NCBI RefSeq assembly: GCF_019029495.1
Contig: NZ_JAERQM010000012.1
Coordinates: forward strand, 1-64,000
DNA from: Falsiroseomonas oleicola
GTDB lineage: Bacteria; Pseudomonadota; Alphaproteobacteria; Acetobacterales; Acetobacteraceae
Direction: 5' to 3'
DNA length: 64,000 bases
Shown here: positions 16,169 through 27,548 of the stretch, piece after piece
How positions within the stretch are numbered: position 1 is the stretch's first letter
Layout: each line of letters opens with the position of its first letter
The notes under the pieces: generated by a model
Database searches by the model: none
Told to the model about the DNA's origin: nothing
Seen by the model: the letters and a program-made list of their open reading frames with translations, nothing else
Position numbers and translations under genes: made by a program

Positions 16169-17197
16169 ATGAAGATCGGTGATGCCGCCGTGTTCCGCCG
16201 CTTCTGGTATGCGGCGATGCCTGTCGAAAAACTGGATGAAGGACCGCAGCCCTTCGCCCTGTTCGGGGAGGAGATGGTGCTGTGGCGCGCCGCCGATGGC
16301 ACCGTCTCCGCGCTGGAGGATGCCTGCTGCCACCGCTCCGCGCGGCTCTCCTTGGGGGAGCAGCATGGCGATACCCTCGCCTGCCCCTATCACGGCTGGG
16401 AATTCAACGCCGCCGGCCAATGCACGCTGATCCCGCAGCGGCCGGAGGTGGCGCCGCCGGCCAGCGCCCGGGTGAAGGCCTATCACGTCGCCGAACGCTA
16501 CGGCTTCGTCTGGGTGGCGGTGGAGGACCCGCTGATGGGCATCCCCGAACTGCCGGAGGCCGATGACGGCGGCTACCGCATCATCCAGGAATTCCACGAG
16601 GCCTGGGACATGTCGCTGTTCCGCCTGGTGGATAACTGGTTCGACCTGGCGCATGTCGCCTTCGTCCATCGTGGCACCCAGGGCGACATCAAGCAGCCGG
16701 TGCCGCCGCCCGAGGATATCGAGGAATTCGATTTCGGCCTGATCTCCCGCGCCACCGTGCCGATCGCCAATCGCAGCGAGGGGAAAAGCTACACGGGCAT
16801 CGACAGCGACACGACGGTGCGCAAGCGCGTCGCCACCTGGTGGGCGCCGAATTGCCGCAAGCTGCACATCACCTATCCCAACGGGCTGCAGCACATCATC
16901 TTCACCACCGCGACGCCGCTGGGCGACAAGCGCATCCTGTTCACCCAGTTCTGCATCAGGAATGACAGCGAGGCGGATATCCCCGCCGCCGCCGCCATCG
17001 CCTTCGACCGCCGCGTGACGACCGAGGACAAGATCATCCTCGAGGCCACGCGCGCCGATGTGCCGATCATGCCGGGCGAGACGCCGGAGCAGGGCATGCC
17101 GCAGGACCGCGCCGGCAACCTGGCGCGCAAGAAGCTGCGCGCCATCGTCGAGACCTACTCCGCATCCACCCACGCGCCCGAACTCGCCACTGCATAA
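16169..17197 (+). CDS. Rieske [2Fe-2S] oxygenase, second copy
   Basis: A 342-residue oxygenase with Rieske ligands Cys53, His55, Cys72 and His75 (CCHRSARL...CPYHGW) and catalytic iron ligands Asp159, His162 and His167. It is clearly a paralogue of the gene at 6598-7635 (RRFWY opening, PLMGIPELPEA, FHEAWD) but diverged. GGGAG lies ten bases before the ATG. It is followed twelve bases later by an NMT1 binding protein, so oxygenase and receptor are co-transcribed. No reductase component is adjacent. The substrate is probably the ligand of the binding protein, perhaps an aromatic or heteroaromatic acid; this is inference. Confidence 0.88.
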   Translation: MKIGDAAVFRRFWYAAMPVEKLDEGPQPFALFGEEMVLWRAADGTVSALEDACCHRSARLSLGEQHGDTLACPYHGWEFNAAGQCTLIPQRPEVAPPASARVKAYHVAERYGFVWVAVEDPLMGIPELPEADDGGYRIIQEFHEAWDMSLFRLVDNWFDLAHVAFVHRGTQGDIKQPVPPPEDIEEFDFGLISRATVPIANRSEGKSYTGIDSDTTVRKRVATWWAPNCRKLHITYPNGLQHIIFTTATPLGDKRILFTQFCIRNDSEADIPAAAAIAFDRRVTTEDKIILEATRADVPIMPGETPEQGMPQDRAGNLARKKLRAIVETYSASTHAPELATA

Positions 17198-17209
17198 GGG
17201 AGACTGGAC

Positions 17210-18232
17210 ATGCTCACCCGACGTGGCGCGCTTGGCGCCGGCCTTGCCACCGCAGCCCTGATCTCCGCGCGGGATGCCCGCGCCCAGGGCCGCACCTGCC
17301 GCTTCAGCCTGGACTGGGCGATCAGCGGCTCCACCGCCTTCGCCCAGGTGGCGGAACGCGGCGGCTATTTCCGGGAGGAGGGGGTGGATATCCGCCTCTC
17401 GCGCGGCTTCGGCTCCGGCCGCGTGCCGATCGATGTCGGCGGCGGCGCCTATGACATGGGCTTCGGCGATTTCTCGTCGATGGCGAAGTTCGCGGCGGAG
17501 AATCCCTCGGTCGGCATGATGTGCGTGCTGATGGTGTTCGACGGGCTGCCGCTGGTCGCCGTCTCCCGCGCCGATGGGCCGATCCGCACGCCCAAGGACT
17601 TGGAAGGCAAGCGCATCGCCGCGCCGGAGGGCGATGCAGGGCGCCAGATCTTTCCCGTGTTCGCGGAGGCCGCGGGCTTCGACGCGGCCAAGGTGCAATG
17701 GATCAGCGTGACGCCGCCGCTGCGCGAGCCGATGCTGATCCGCGGCCAGGCGGATGCCATCACCGGCTTCGTCAGCTCCACCGTCATCAGCCTGAAGGGG
17801 CTGGGCATGCCGGAGGCGCAGCAGCGCATCATGCGCTACCGCGACTATGGCGTGCCGCTGTATTCCAACTGCGTCATGACCACCCGCACCTATGCCGAGG
17901 CGAACCCCGCCGTGGTGCGCGGCGTGGTGCGCGCCATCGCGCGCGGCGTGCAATCCATGGTGGCCGATCCGGCGGCCTCCGCTGTCGCGGTGAAGGCGAC
18001 GGAGCCGCTGGTGGACCAGGCGCTGGAGGAGGAGCGGGCGCGGCTGGTGAATGCCGAGCTCATCATGACCGACCATGTGAAGCAGCATGGCCTGTCCGCC
18101 ATGGACCCGGCCCGGCTGGCGCGGTCGCTGGACATCCTGGAGAAGGTCTACGCCTTTCCGAGGCGGCCCTCGGCGGAGGAGCTTTACACCAGCGCCTATC
18201 TGCCCGGCGCTGCGGACTTGAAGCTGAGCTGA
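17210..18232 (+). CDS. NMT1/THI5-type ABC substrate-binding protein, second copy
   Basis: A 340-residue periplasmic receptor with signal peptide MLTRRGALGAG...ARAQ and the same family marks as the protein at 7884 (FSLDWAISG, GGYFREEGVDI, SRGFGSGRVPIDV, TPPLREPMLIRGQADAITGF). AGGGAGACTGG precedes the ATG. It lies twelve bases after a Rieske oxygenase gene and has no permease or ATPase beside it. The two binding proteins share the acidic ligand-loop segment but differ elsewhere, which suggests related but not identical ligands. A long inverted repeat follows the stop codon. Confidence 0.88.
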   Translation: MLTRRGALGAGLATAALISARDARAQGRTCRFSLDWAISGSTAFAQVAERGGYFREEGVDIRLSRGFGSGRVPIDVGGGAYDMGFGDFSSMAKFAAENPSVGMMCVLMVFDGLPLVAVSRADGPIRTPKDLEGKRIAAPEGDAGRQIFPVFAEAAGFDAAKVQWISVTPPLREPMLIRGQADAITGFVSSTVISLKGLGMPEAQQRIMRYRDYGVPLYSNCVMTTRTYAEANPAVVRGVVRAIARGVQSMVADPAASAVAVKATEPLVDQALEEERARLVNAELIMTDHVKQHGLSAMDPARLARSLDILEKVYAFPRRPSAEELYTSAYLPGAADLKLS

Positions 18233-18240
18233 CTCAGAAA

Positions 18241-18269
18241 GCCCTCTCCCCCCGTCGGGGGGAGAGGGC
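18241..18269. terminator. Long inverted repeat between convergent genes
   Basis: A perfect 13-base-pair stem (GCCCTCTCCCCCC against GGGGGGAGAGGGC) with a three-base GTC loop lies eight bases after the NMT1 gene stop and before the esterase stop. It has no T-tract on either side, so it may act as a bidirectional transcription block or mRNA stabiliser rather than a classic terminator. Similar CCCTCTCCCC elements are widespread between genes in GC-rich proteobacteria. Confidence 0.7.
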
Positions 18270-18286
18270 GCGCCCGGCTCCGCCTG

Positions 18287-19300
18287 CTACCGCCAGAGCC
18301 CCTTGGCCGCGAGCCAGTCCTGCACCAGCGCCGCCACCTGGTCGCTGTTGCGGTCCATCATCAGCATATGGCTGTTGCCGGGGATTCCACGGCTCGGCAG
18401 GTCCACATCCTCCACCGTGCCGCCGGCCGCCGTGATCGCCGCAGCGAAGGCGCGGGCGTTGCGGCGGATGACGGACCAGCGCGGGTCCTGGTCGACATAA
18501 TCGCCATAGACCATCAATTGCGGCACATCCTTCAGCTTCGCGGCCTCCGCCGTCGCGCCGATGCCGGCGGGCTCGATCAGGACCAGCGCGCGGAACAGGT
18601 CCGGCCGCCGCTGCGCCACCTGCCAGGCCAGGGCGCCACCCTGGCTGTGCGCGATGACCACAGAAGGACCGACCCGCTCCAGCAGCGCGACATAGGCCGC
18701 GATCACATCGGCATCGGTGCCGAGGTAGCGGGCGACCACCTGGCGGGTGAAGGCTTCATAATGCTCGGTCGGGAACTGGTTGCCCGGCAGGACGGCGCGC
18801 GTGGCATAGGACCCCGCGCCGGTGCCGATGCGGAACCGCTCCCACGGATTCTGCGCCGGCAGGTGCAGCGGCGGCGCGTAGATCTCGGGCACCATGGCGG
18901 CGCCGCTGCGGCCACGCTCCACCGCATCCGTCACATAGGTGGCCCAGCCGCGGCGCAGGAAGAACTCGTCCCAGCCCGGCCGGCCATCCGGCGTCGTCTC
19001 ATAGGTCACGCCGGTCAGATAGGCGCCGTGCCAGAGCATCAGCGGCGCCGCGCCGCGCTGCGGGGCGGGCACCATGAAGCGGGCATACATCTGCCCCACC
19101 ATGTGGACGCCGTTCGGGTCGATGCGTAGTGGCACGCTGCCCGCGGTCGGCAGGTATTCGCGCACCGGCTGGCCCGAAAGCTCCACCTGCCGCCCGCCGA
19201 CATGGAAGGAGCCGAAGCGCTCCAGCGCGATCGGCTGCGCCTGGGCCGCGCCGCCGAGGCCGAGACAGGCCGCGACCAGCGCGGCACCCCATTTGGTCAT
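18287..19300 (-). CDS. Exported alpha/beta hydrolase (esterase)
   Basis: A 337-residue secreted hydrolase. The start MTKWGAALVAACLGLGGAAQAQ is a clean signal peptide, and GAGGGGAA lies before its ATG, so the longer upstream frame is rejected. The nucleophile elbow is AHSQGG, preceded by LMLWHGAYLTG (oxyanion region) and followed by the LIEPAGIG strand; the catalytic acid and His lie further on. It resembles the periplasmic esterases annotated beside many sugar or aromatic catabolic genes; no substrate can be named. Convergent with the NMT1 gene. Confidence 0.82.
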   Translation of the reverse strand: MTKWGAALVAACLGLGGAAQAQPIALERFGSFHVGGRQVELSGQPVREYLPTAGSVPLRIDPNGVHMVGQMYARFMVPAPQRGAAPLMLWHGAYLTGVTYETTPDGRPGWDEFFLRRGWATYVTDAVERGRSGAAMVPEIYAPPLHLPAQNPWERFRIGTGAGSYATRAVLPGNQFPTEHYEAFTRQVVARYLGTDADVIAAYVALLERVGPSVVIAHSQGGALAWQVAQRRPDLFRALVLIEPAGIGATAEAAKLKDVPQLMVYGDYVDQDPRWSVIRRNARAFAAAITAAGGTVEDVDLPSRGIPGNSHMLMMDRNSDQVAALVQDWLAAKGLWR

Positions 19301-19367
19301 GACATTTCCCCTCACCCGGGTTCGGTCCCGGCTGGGGAGTATCCTATGATGCAGGACGCCGTCGCGC

Positions 19368-19853
19368 CTACCGCCCGGACAGTGATTTTTCGAACAGGTC
19401 GAGCAGCGCCACGCCGAAGGCCCGCATATTGGCGGCGCGGTCACCATGCCCGGTTTCCAGCGTCACCACGACCTCCACAGGCCCGCTGATCGCGAGGCAG
19501 CTATGCCCCGCCGCATCGCCATAGCGATTGCCGCTGGGGCCGGAGGCGCCGGTTTCCGCGATGCCCCAGACCGTGCCGAAACGCGTCCGCAGGGTCCGCG
19601 CCAGCAGCATGGCATAGGGTTCGGAGGAGGAGCGCATCCCCGCCATCTCGGTGGCCGTGATCCCCAGAAGCTGTTCCCGTGCCGTGGCCGTGTAGACCAC
19701 CGCGCCGCCGAGGAAATAGGCACTGGCCCCCGGCACCGCGAGCAGGCTGGCCGAGACCAGCCCGCCGGCGGAGCTTTCGGCCACCGCCACCGTTTCGCGG
19801 CGCGCCTTCAACAGCGCGCCGACCGCCTCGCCCTTGGCAAACAGCGCCTGCAT
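19368..19853 (-). CDS. CinA C-terminal family protein (NMN amidohydrolase-like)
   Basis: A 161-residue stand-alone CinA C-terminal domain, the family that includes nicotinamide-nucleotide amidase PncC. Visible family marks are VAVAESSAGGLVSASLLAVPGAS, GGAVVYTATARE, IAETGASGPSG and the VTLETGHGDR region. It starts on the base after the gcvP stop codon, so it is probably the last gene of the glycine-cleavage operon, an unusual partnership. Function in this operon is unclear; pyridine-nucleotide salvage (NMN deamidation) is the family's best-known role. Confidence 0.83.
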   Translation of the reverse strand: MQALFAKGEAVGALLKARRETVAVAESSAGGLVSASLLAVPGASAYFLGGAVVYTATAREQLLGITATEMAGMRSSSEPYAMLLARTLRTRFGTVWGIAETGASGPSGNRYGDAAGHSCLAISGPVEVVVTLETGHGDRAANMRAFGVALLDLFEKSLSGR

Positions 19854-22756
<2,903 letters not shown>

Positions 22757-22760
<4 letters not shown>

Positions 22761-23134
22761 GCCAGGCCGTCCACGAAGGCGGCGTAGGCGGCCTCATCCA
22801 TCAGCGCGGCCACGGCCGCGGCATCGACGGCGGTCAGCTTGAAGAACCAGCCCTCCCCGGTCGGGTCGGAATTGATCAGCGCGGGATTCTCCCCCAGCGC
22901 CGCATTGCTTTCGGCGATGCGGCCGGCGAGGGGGGCATAGACGTCGGAGGCCGCCTTCACGCTTTCGACCACCGCGCAGGCCTCGCCCTCGGTGACGTCG
23001 CGGCCGGCCTCGGGCAGGTCGACGAAGACCACGTCGCCCAGCGCGTTCTGCGCGTGGTCGGTGATGCCGACGGTGGCGGTGTCACCCTCCAGCCGCACCC
23101 ATTCATGATCCTTGGTGAAACGCAGTTCGGCCAT
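22757..23134 (-). CDS. gcvH: Glycine cleavage system H protein
   Basis: A 125-residue lipoyl carrier. The lipoylated lysine is Lys60 in [12 protein letters not shown], and [12 protein letters not shown] at the N-terminus and GEGWFFKL near the C-terminus are diagnostic. It carries the aminomethyl group from GcvP to GcvT. It overlaps gcvP by four bases and lies 17 bases after gcvT. Confidence 0.97.
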
Positions 23135-23151
23135 GTCTCTGGGACCTTTTT

Positions 23152-24252
23152 TCAGCGGGCGTAGCGGTGGGGGATGAAAGGCAGGGCGGCGACGCGGCCG
23201 GGCAGGGCCTTGCCGCGCACCATCAGTTCGAGCGCCGTGCCATCGGCCGCCGCGCCGCGCGCGACATAGCCCATGGCGACGGGCGCATTGGCGGAGGGGC
23301 CGAAGCCGCCGGAGGTGATCTCGCCGACCACCTGGCCGCCGGCCTGCACCGGCGTGTGGCCACGGGCGGGCTGGCGGCCTTCCGGCTGGATGCCGATGCG
23401 CAGACGGCTCGGCCCGTTGTCGAGTTCGGCCCGGCAGCGCTCGGCGCCCTGAAAATCCCAGGCCATGCGGCGGCGCTTGCCCATGGTCCAGACCAGATTG
23501 GCTTCGACCGGGCTGGTGGTCTCGTCCAGGTCGTTGCCGTAGAGGCAGAGCCCGGCCTCCAGCCGCAGCGAATCGCGCGCACCAAGGCCCGCGGGCTGCA
23601 CGCCCGGCAGCGCCAGCAGCGCCTTGGCCAGCATGTCGGCCTGTTCGGCAGGTACGGAGATCTCGACGCCATCCTCGCCCGTATAGCCGCTGCGGCTGAC
23701 CAGACAGTTCACGCCGGCGATGCTGTGCTCGGCAAAATCCATGAACTTCATGGTGGCGATGCCGGGCGCCAGCGTGGCGAGCGCCGCCACCGCCTGCGGC
23801 CCCTGAAGCGCGATCAGCGCCCGGTCTGGCAGCGGCCGCAGCGTGACGCCGCTGGGCAGCACCGCCTCGATCGCCGGGATATCCAGATGCTTGCGGGAGG
23901 CGTTGAGCACCAGGAACAGCCGGTCGCCGCGATTGGCCACCATGAAGTCATCGAGGATGCCCCCCGTCTCCGTCATCAGCACGCCGTAGCGCTGGCGGCC
24001 GGGCTTCAGCCCCTGCACATCCGCCGGCGTCAGCTTTTCGAGGGCCGCCGCGGCACCTTCGCCCAACAGCTCTGCCTGACCCATATGGGAGACGTCGAAC
24101 AGGCCGGCGCTGGCCCGCACATGCAGATGTTCCGTCAGGATGCCGGCGGGATATTGCACCGGCATGGCATAGCCGGCGAAGGGCACCATGCGCCCGCCCA
24201 ATTCCCGGTGCAGCGATGCGAGCGGGGTCTCCAACAGTTCGGATTCGGCCAC
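23152..24252 (-). CDS. gcvT: Glycine cleavage system T protein (aminomethyltransferase)
   Basis: A 366-residue tetrahydrofolate-dependent aminomethyltransferase. [31 protein letters not shown] and [13 protein letters not shown] are the family hallmarks; the folate-binding Asp lies in the second half ([11 protein letters not shown]). It is the first gene of the gcvT-gcvH-gcvP-cinA operon and follows a glycine riboswitch. It is slightly shorter than E. coli-type proteins by its compact C-terminus. Confidence 0.96.
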   Translation of the reverse strand: MAESELLETPLASLHRELGGRMVPFAGYAMPVQYPAGILTEHLHVRASAGLFDVSHMGQAELLGEGAAAALEKLTPADVQGLKPGRQRYGVLMTETGGILDDFMVANRGDRLFLVLNASRKHLDIPAIEAVLPSGVTLRPLPDRALIALQGPQAVAALATLAPGIATMKFMDFAEHSIAGVNCLVSRSGYTGEDGVEISVPAEQADMLAKALLALPGVQPAGLGARDSLRLEAGLCLYGNDLDETTSPVEANLVWTMGKRRRMAWDFQGAERCRAELDNGPSRLRIGIQPEGRQPARGHTPVQAGGQVVGEITSGGFGPSANAPVAMGYVARGAAADGTALELMVRGKALPGRVAALPFIPHRYAR

Positions 24253-24306
24253 GGTGCCCCCAAAGGCTTCCCACCGCCGAAATGGCGCCGGGTGATCCGT
24301 GACCCC

Positions 24307-24529
24307 CCTCTGTCCGGTGACCTGAGAGATTCGGCCGGGTTCTTTGCGAACCGGACCTTACTCCGTCGGTGCCGCCCCCCGTTCGGAAGGCGAGCTTTCC
24401 AGAGACCCGTCGCCACCTTTCGGCGACATCCCACGCGGCCCTTTTGCCTGAGCGTTTCCGGGGGCCGGTTGCGCCTTCGGCGGCGTCCCGTCAGCCCGCC
24501 GGGCTGCCGCGACACTCTCTCCCGCGTGG
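24307..24529 (-). promoter_or_regulatory. Tandem glycine riboswitch
   Basis: Two aptamers lie upstream of gcvT on the minus strand. The first (24431-24529) is closed by a perfect helix, CCACGCGG against CCGCGTGG, and holds GGGAGAG, GCCGAAGGCGCAA and ACGCTCAGGCAAAAGGG. The second (about 24307-24405) holds GGAAAG, CACCGACGGAGTAAGG and CGAATCTCTCAGGTCACCGGACAG, closed by CTCTG against CAGAG. These are the conserved glycine-aptamer elements. Such tandem riboswitches usually turn the glycine cleavage operon on when glycine binds. The rest of the 387-base gap holds only the leader of the divergent peptidase gene; no ORF is supported. Confidence 0.93.
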
Positions 24530-24639
24530 TTCAGACGGGAGAGGCCCGTATGCCCGAGCGGACCCGCCCGCGCAACGGCGGTCTTGCCGAAGACCCCGCC
24601 CGACCTGATGGTATCCGGCCGGAACGACATGGGGAAACG

Positions 24640-25776
24640 ATGCTGGAACTGACGGAAGCGGCGCTGCTGGCCGCCCTGCGCGGCTGGGTGGAGATCGAAA
24701 GCCCGACCCAGGATGTCGCCGCGGTGAACCGCATGGCCGACCATGTGGAGGCGAAGCTGCGCGCCATCGGCGCCCGAATCGAGCGCATTCCCGGCACCGA
24801 CGGCTATGCCGATATCCTGATCGGCCGGATCGCGGGCGAGGAACCCGGCCCCGGCCTGCTGCTGCTGGGCCATATCGACACGGTGCATCCGGTCGGCACC
24901 CTGGCCACGAAGCTGCCCTTCCGGGTGGAGGGCGACCGCGCCTATGGCCCCGGCACCTATGACATGAAGGGCGGCAATGCGATGGCGCTGGCCGCGCTGG
25001 AACATATCCACGCCCAGGGCCGCCGGCCGCGCCTGCCGGTCAGTTTCATGATGATCCCGGATGAGGAGGCGGGCAGCCCCTCCTCCCGCGCCGCGATCGA
25101 GGCGGAGGCGCTGCGCCACGCGGCGGTGCTGGTGCCGGAACCTTCAGGGGAGGGCGGCCGGCTGACGGTCGGCCGGCACGGCATCGCGCGCTACCACCTG
25201 CGCACCATCGGCCGCCCCGCCCATGCCGGCGCCACCCATGCGGAGGGCCGTTCCGCCATCCGCGAAATGGCCCGGCAGGTGCTGGCGATCGAGGCGCTGA
25301 CGGATTACGCGCGCAACTTCTACGTCAATATTGGCACGATTTCGGGCGGCACGCATGAGAACATGGTGCCGGTGGAATGCCGCGCCATCTGCTACGCGCT
25401 GGTGCCCACGGCGGTGGAGGCGGCGGAGCTGCGCGACGCCCTGTTCGCGCTGCGCCCGCATGACCCGGATGTGGTGCTGGAGGTGGTGCCCGGCCTGTCC
25501 CGCCCACCCTTCGCCAAGACCCCGGCGGGCCAGGCGCTGTACGATCAGGCCAAGGCGCTGGCGGCCGATGGCCCCTTCCCGGTGCTGGGGGAACGTGTGG
25601 CCGGCGGTGGCAGCGACGGCAATTTCACCGGCGCGCTCGGCGTGCCGACGCTGGACGGTCTCGGCGTCATCGGCGGCGGCCCGCACAGTTTTGAGGAGCA
25701 CATCCTGACCGGCTGCCTGGTGCCACGCACCCGGCTGTTCGTGCGGCTGTTCGAGACGCTGGAAAGGCCGGGCTGA
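24640..25776 (+). CDS. M20 family metallopeptidase (carboxypeptidase G2-like)
   Basis: A 378-residue cytoplasmic di-zinc peptidase. Metal and catalytic residues are visible: His78 and Asp80 in GHIDTV, Asp108 in YDMKGGN, Glu142-Glu143 in PDEEAG, and a C-terminal His in GGGPHSFEE. The dimerisation (lid) domain lies between about 190 and 300. It resembles glutamate carboxypeptidase/CPG2-like enzymes. The ATG at 24640 follows GGGGAAA; the longer frame is only an extension into the riboswitch region. It is divergent from the glycine-cleavage operon. Confidence 0.9.
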   Translation: MLELTEAALLAALRGWVEIESPTQDVAAVNRMADHVEAKLRAIGARIERIPGTDGYADILIGRIAGEEPGPGLLLLGHIDTVHPVGTLATKLPFRVEGDRAYGPGTYDMKGGNAMALAALEHIHAQGRRPRLPVSFMMIPDEEAGSPSSRAAIEAEALRHAAVLVPEPSGEGGRLTVGRHGIARYHLRTIGRPAHAGATHAEGRSAIREMARQVLAIEALTDYARNFYVNIGTISGGTHENMVPVECRAICYALVPTAVEAAELRDALFALRPHDPDVVLEVVPGLSRPPFAKTPAGQALYDQAKALAADGPFPVLGERVAGGGSDGNFTGALGVPTLDGLGVIGGGPHSFEEHILTGCLVPRTRLFVRLFETLERPG

Positions 25777-25803
25777 CAGGGGGCAGGCAAGGCCGCGCGC
25801 CGT

Positions 25804-25883
25804 CGAAACACTGTTTCGGGGCGTTTCGTGCAACTGCGGCGCGAAGGCTTTGTCCTTGCAACGACCGATGGTCGGATTAGCGT
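25804..25883 (+). promoter_or_regulatory. Putative promoter with two operator-like dyads
   Basis: The 153-base gap before the peroxidase operon holds CGAAAC-ACT-GTTTCG (25804-25818) and CGACC-GAT-GGTCG (25862-25874). The second dyad lies between a TTGCAA at 25856 and a weak TAGCGT at 25878, the spacing of a -35 and -10 pair. This looks like a repressor-controlled promoter, but no regulator gene is adjacent. Confidence 0.35.
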
Positions 25884-25929
25884 GGCGACCTTCACGCCGG
25901 CCATGGTCGTAGAAGCGGGGGGCTGACCG

Positions 25930-26577
25930 ATGTCGAATGTCGCGGGCAAGGCCTATGGGATGAACGTCGTCACCCCCATGCGGCCCTGGAAGACCTGGAT
26001 CAACCGGCTGCTGTTCATGGTGGCGCGCACCCAGCCACAGCAATTGGGCGGGCTGCTGGGCCTTTCCATCATCCACTTCGCCCGCTGGGTGATGATCCGC
26101 CGCGACCAATGGCCCGATCTCGGCCAGGGCAGGCCTGTCATCGACAATGACTACATGCTGTTCGTCAGCAACTTCAACGGCACCTGGGACCAGTATATCG
26201 ACGCCTTCAGCGACGGCATTCCCAACGGCCTGGACCTGTTCTGGTATTCCAGCACGAAATACCCGGGCTCCATCCCGATCACGCCCTTCAAGAACTACAT
26301 CCGCGCCAACCAGATCGACACCGGCTACTACTACAACGCCACCCCCGGCGCGGCGCAGCGCGACATCAAGGCGGCGCTGCGGGTCTGGTCGGTGCTGGAC
26401 GACCTGCGCACCCAGCATGCGAAACTGCCCCCGGCGGAATTCGCCGAGGCCTGGCGACGCGCCTTCGTCGCCATCCAGAACGACCTGCCCTCCCCGGGTC
26501 ATGCGCCCGTGGCTAGCAACGACACCCAGAATGCCGACCTGAACCGAGAGGCGCTGATCCGCCGGCCGCGCGACTGA
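25930..26577 (+). CDS. Conserved hypothetical protein of the DyP-P450 operon
   Basis: A 215-residue protein of no family I can name. It has two conserved-looking motifs also present in the next gene: IIHFARW at 47-53 and MLFVSNFNGTWDQYIDAF at 76-93. A strand-strand-helix pattern and the later FKNYIRANQIDTGYYYNATP suggest a ferredoxin-like alpha/beta fold of the kind DyP peroxidases are built from; that fold is my inference. A basic, aromatic N-terminus (RPWKTWINRLLFM) may touch the membrane but is not a full helix. It begins the operon with the next three genes, spaced by 13 bases. Confidence 0.7.
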   Translation: MSNVAGKAYGMNVVTPMRPWKTWINRLLFMVARTQPQQLGGLLGLSIIHFARWVMIRRDQWPDLGQGRPVIDNDYMLFVSNFNGTWDQYIDAFSDGIPNGLDLFWYSSTKYPGSIPITPFKNYIRANQIDTGYYYNATPGAAQRDIKAALRVWSVLDDLRTQHAKLPPAEFAEAWRRAFVAIQNDLPSPGHAPVASNDTQNADLNREALIRRPRD

Positions 26578-26590
26578 GGGGAGACGAACC

Positions 26591-27541
26591 ATGCCCAATT
26601 TCGACGGCGGCCACTACTTCCTCACCGCCCTGGTGCCGATCCGCGGCGACCTCTGCGCCGATCCGCGCACGGATGCGACCGTCACCTCCCATCTGCATGA
26701 GCTGCGCGCGACGCTGGCGGCGCTGCCGACGGCCTTGCAGACCCCGGCGACGGAGAAGATCGGCCTCAACAGCCCCTTCGCGCGCGGCAACCGCACGCAT
26801 TTTGCCCGCTTCGCCATTCTCGATGATGTGGCCTTCAACGGGCGCGGCCAGCGTGACCCGATCGCGGTGGCGCTGGGCCTGGGCAAGCAGCCGAGCGTGG
26901 CGGATCCGGTGGACCGGCTGCCCTGTTCCTACCTGATCTTCGTGGCGGATTTCGACGCGCCGGATGGCAGCCAGGCGGCGCTGGACGACTACCTGGCGCA
27001 TCTCTGGCAGATCATGGAGCCGGAGCTGCGCAACATCTTCGGCCATTGCGACGGCCATGCGCGGCTGACCGATGCGGCGGGTTTTTCCGGGTTGATCCGC
27101 GCTTGCCAGGTCGAGACCACCATGCCCTTCAACGACTACTGGCAGGGCGCGCCGCCGCTCACGCCGCTGCCGCTGAAGCGCCTGCTGCTGCCGGCGCTGG
27201 TGGCGGCCGGGGCGCTGGTGCTGGGGCTGCTGATCGGCATCTTCGCGCAGGGCTGGCTGTGGCTGTCGCTGGCCGGGCTGGTGGCGCTGCCGGTCGCGCT
27301 GTGGTGGGCCTATTCCCGGGTGATGGCGGCCGCCGCCGTGCCCTTCCCGATGGCGCCGCGCTCCGACCTGCCATCGGTTTTGAAGGCGCTGTATCTGCAA
27401 CAGCAGGTCACCCGCTTCGCCATCGACACCCAGGGCGCGGACCCCGCGACGCTGCACGCCGCCTTCGGCGACTTCCTGGCGCGCCACAGGCCGGAGGATG
27501 CGGCCGCACCCACCCAGCGCCCCGGCGTGGTCAAGTGCTGA
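26591..27541 (+). CDS. Conserved membrane-anchored hypothetical protein of the DyP-P450 operon
   Basis: A 316-residue protein in three parts: a soluble N-terminal region with GGHYFLTALVPIRGD, then THFARF at 69-73 and YLIFVADFDAPDG at 114-126; two adjacent membrane helices at about 197-220 and 222-242; and a short soluble tail. The HFAR and FVADFD motifs match those of the preceding protein in order and spacing, so the two look homologous. The tail ends with a basic Lys-Cys. GGGAGACGAACC precedes the ATG. It probably holds a complex of this operon at the inner membrane. No known family is recognised. Confidence 0.7.
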   Translation: MPNFDGGHYFLTALVPIRGDLCADPRTDATVTSHLHELRATLAALPTALQTPATEKIGLNSPFARGNRTHFARFAILDDVAFNGRGQRDPIAVALGLGKQPSVADPVDRLPCSYLIFVADFDAPDGSQAALDDYLAHLWQIMEPELRNIFGHCDGHARLTDAAGFSGLIRACQVETTMPFNDYWQGAPPLTPLPLKRLLLPALVAAGALVLGLLIGIFAQGWLWLSLAGLVALPVALWWAYSRVMAAAAVPFPMAPRSDLPSVLKALYLQQQVTRFAIDTQGADPATLHAAFGDFLARHRPEDAAAPTQRPGVVKC

Positions 27542-27548
27542 GGAGATC

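Noticed and set aside
18241-18269. The CCCTCTCCCC inverted repeat as part of a mobile element or CRISPR unit.
   Set aside because: Only one copy is seen, with no flanking repeats or transposase; it fits an intergenic hairpin between convergent genes.
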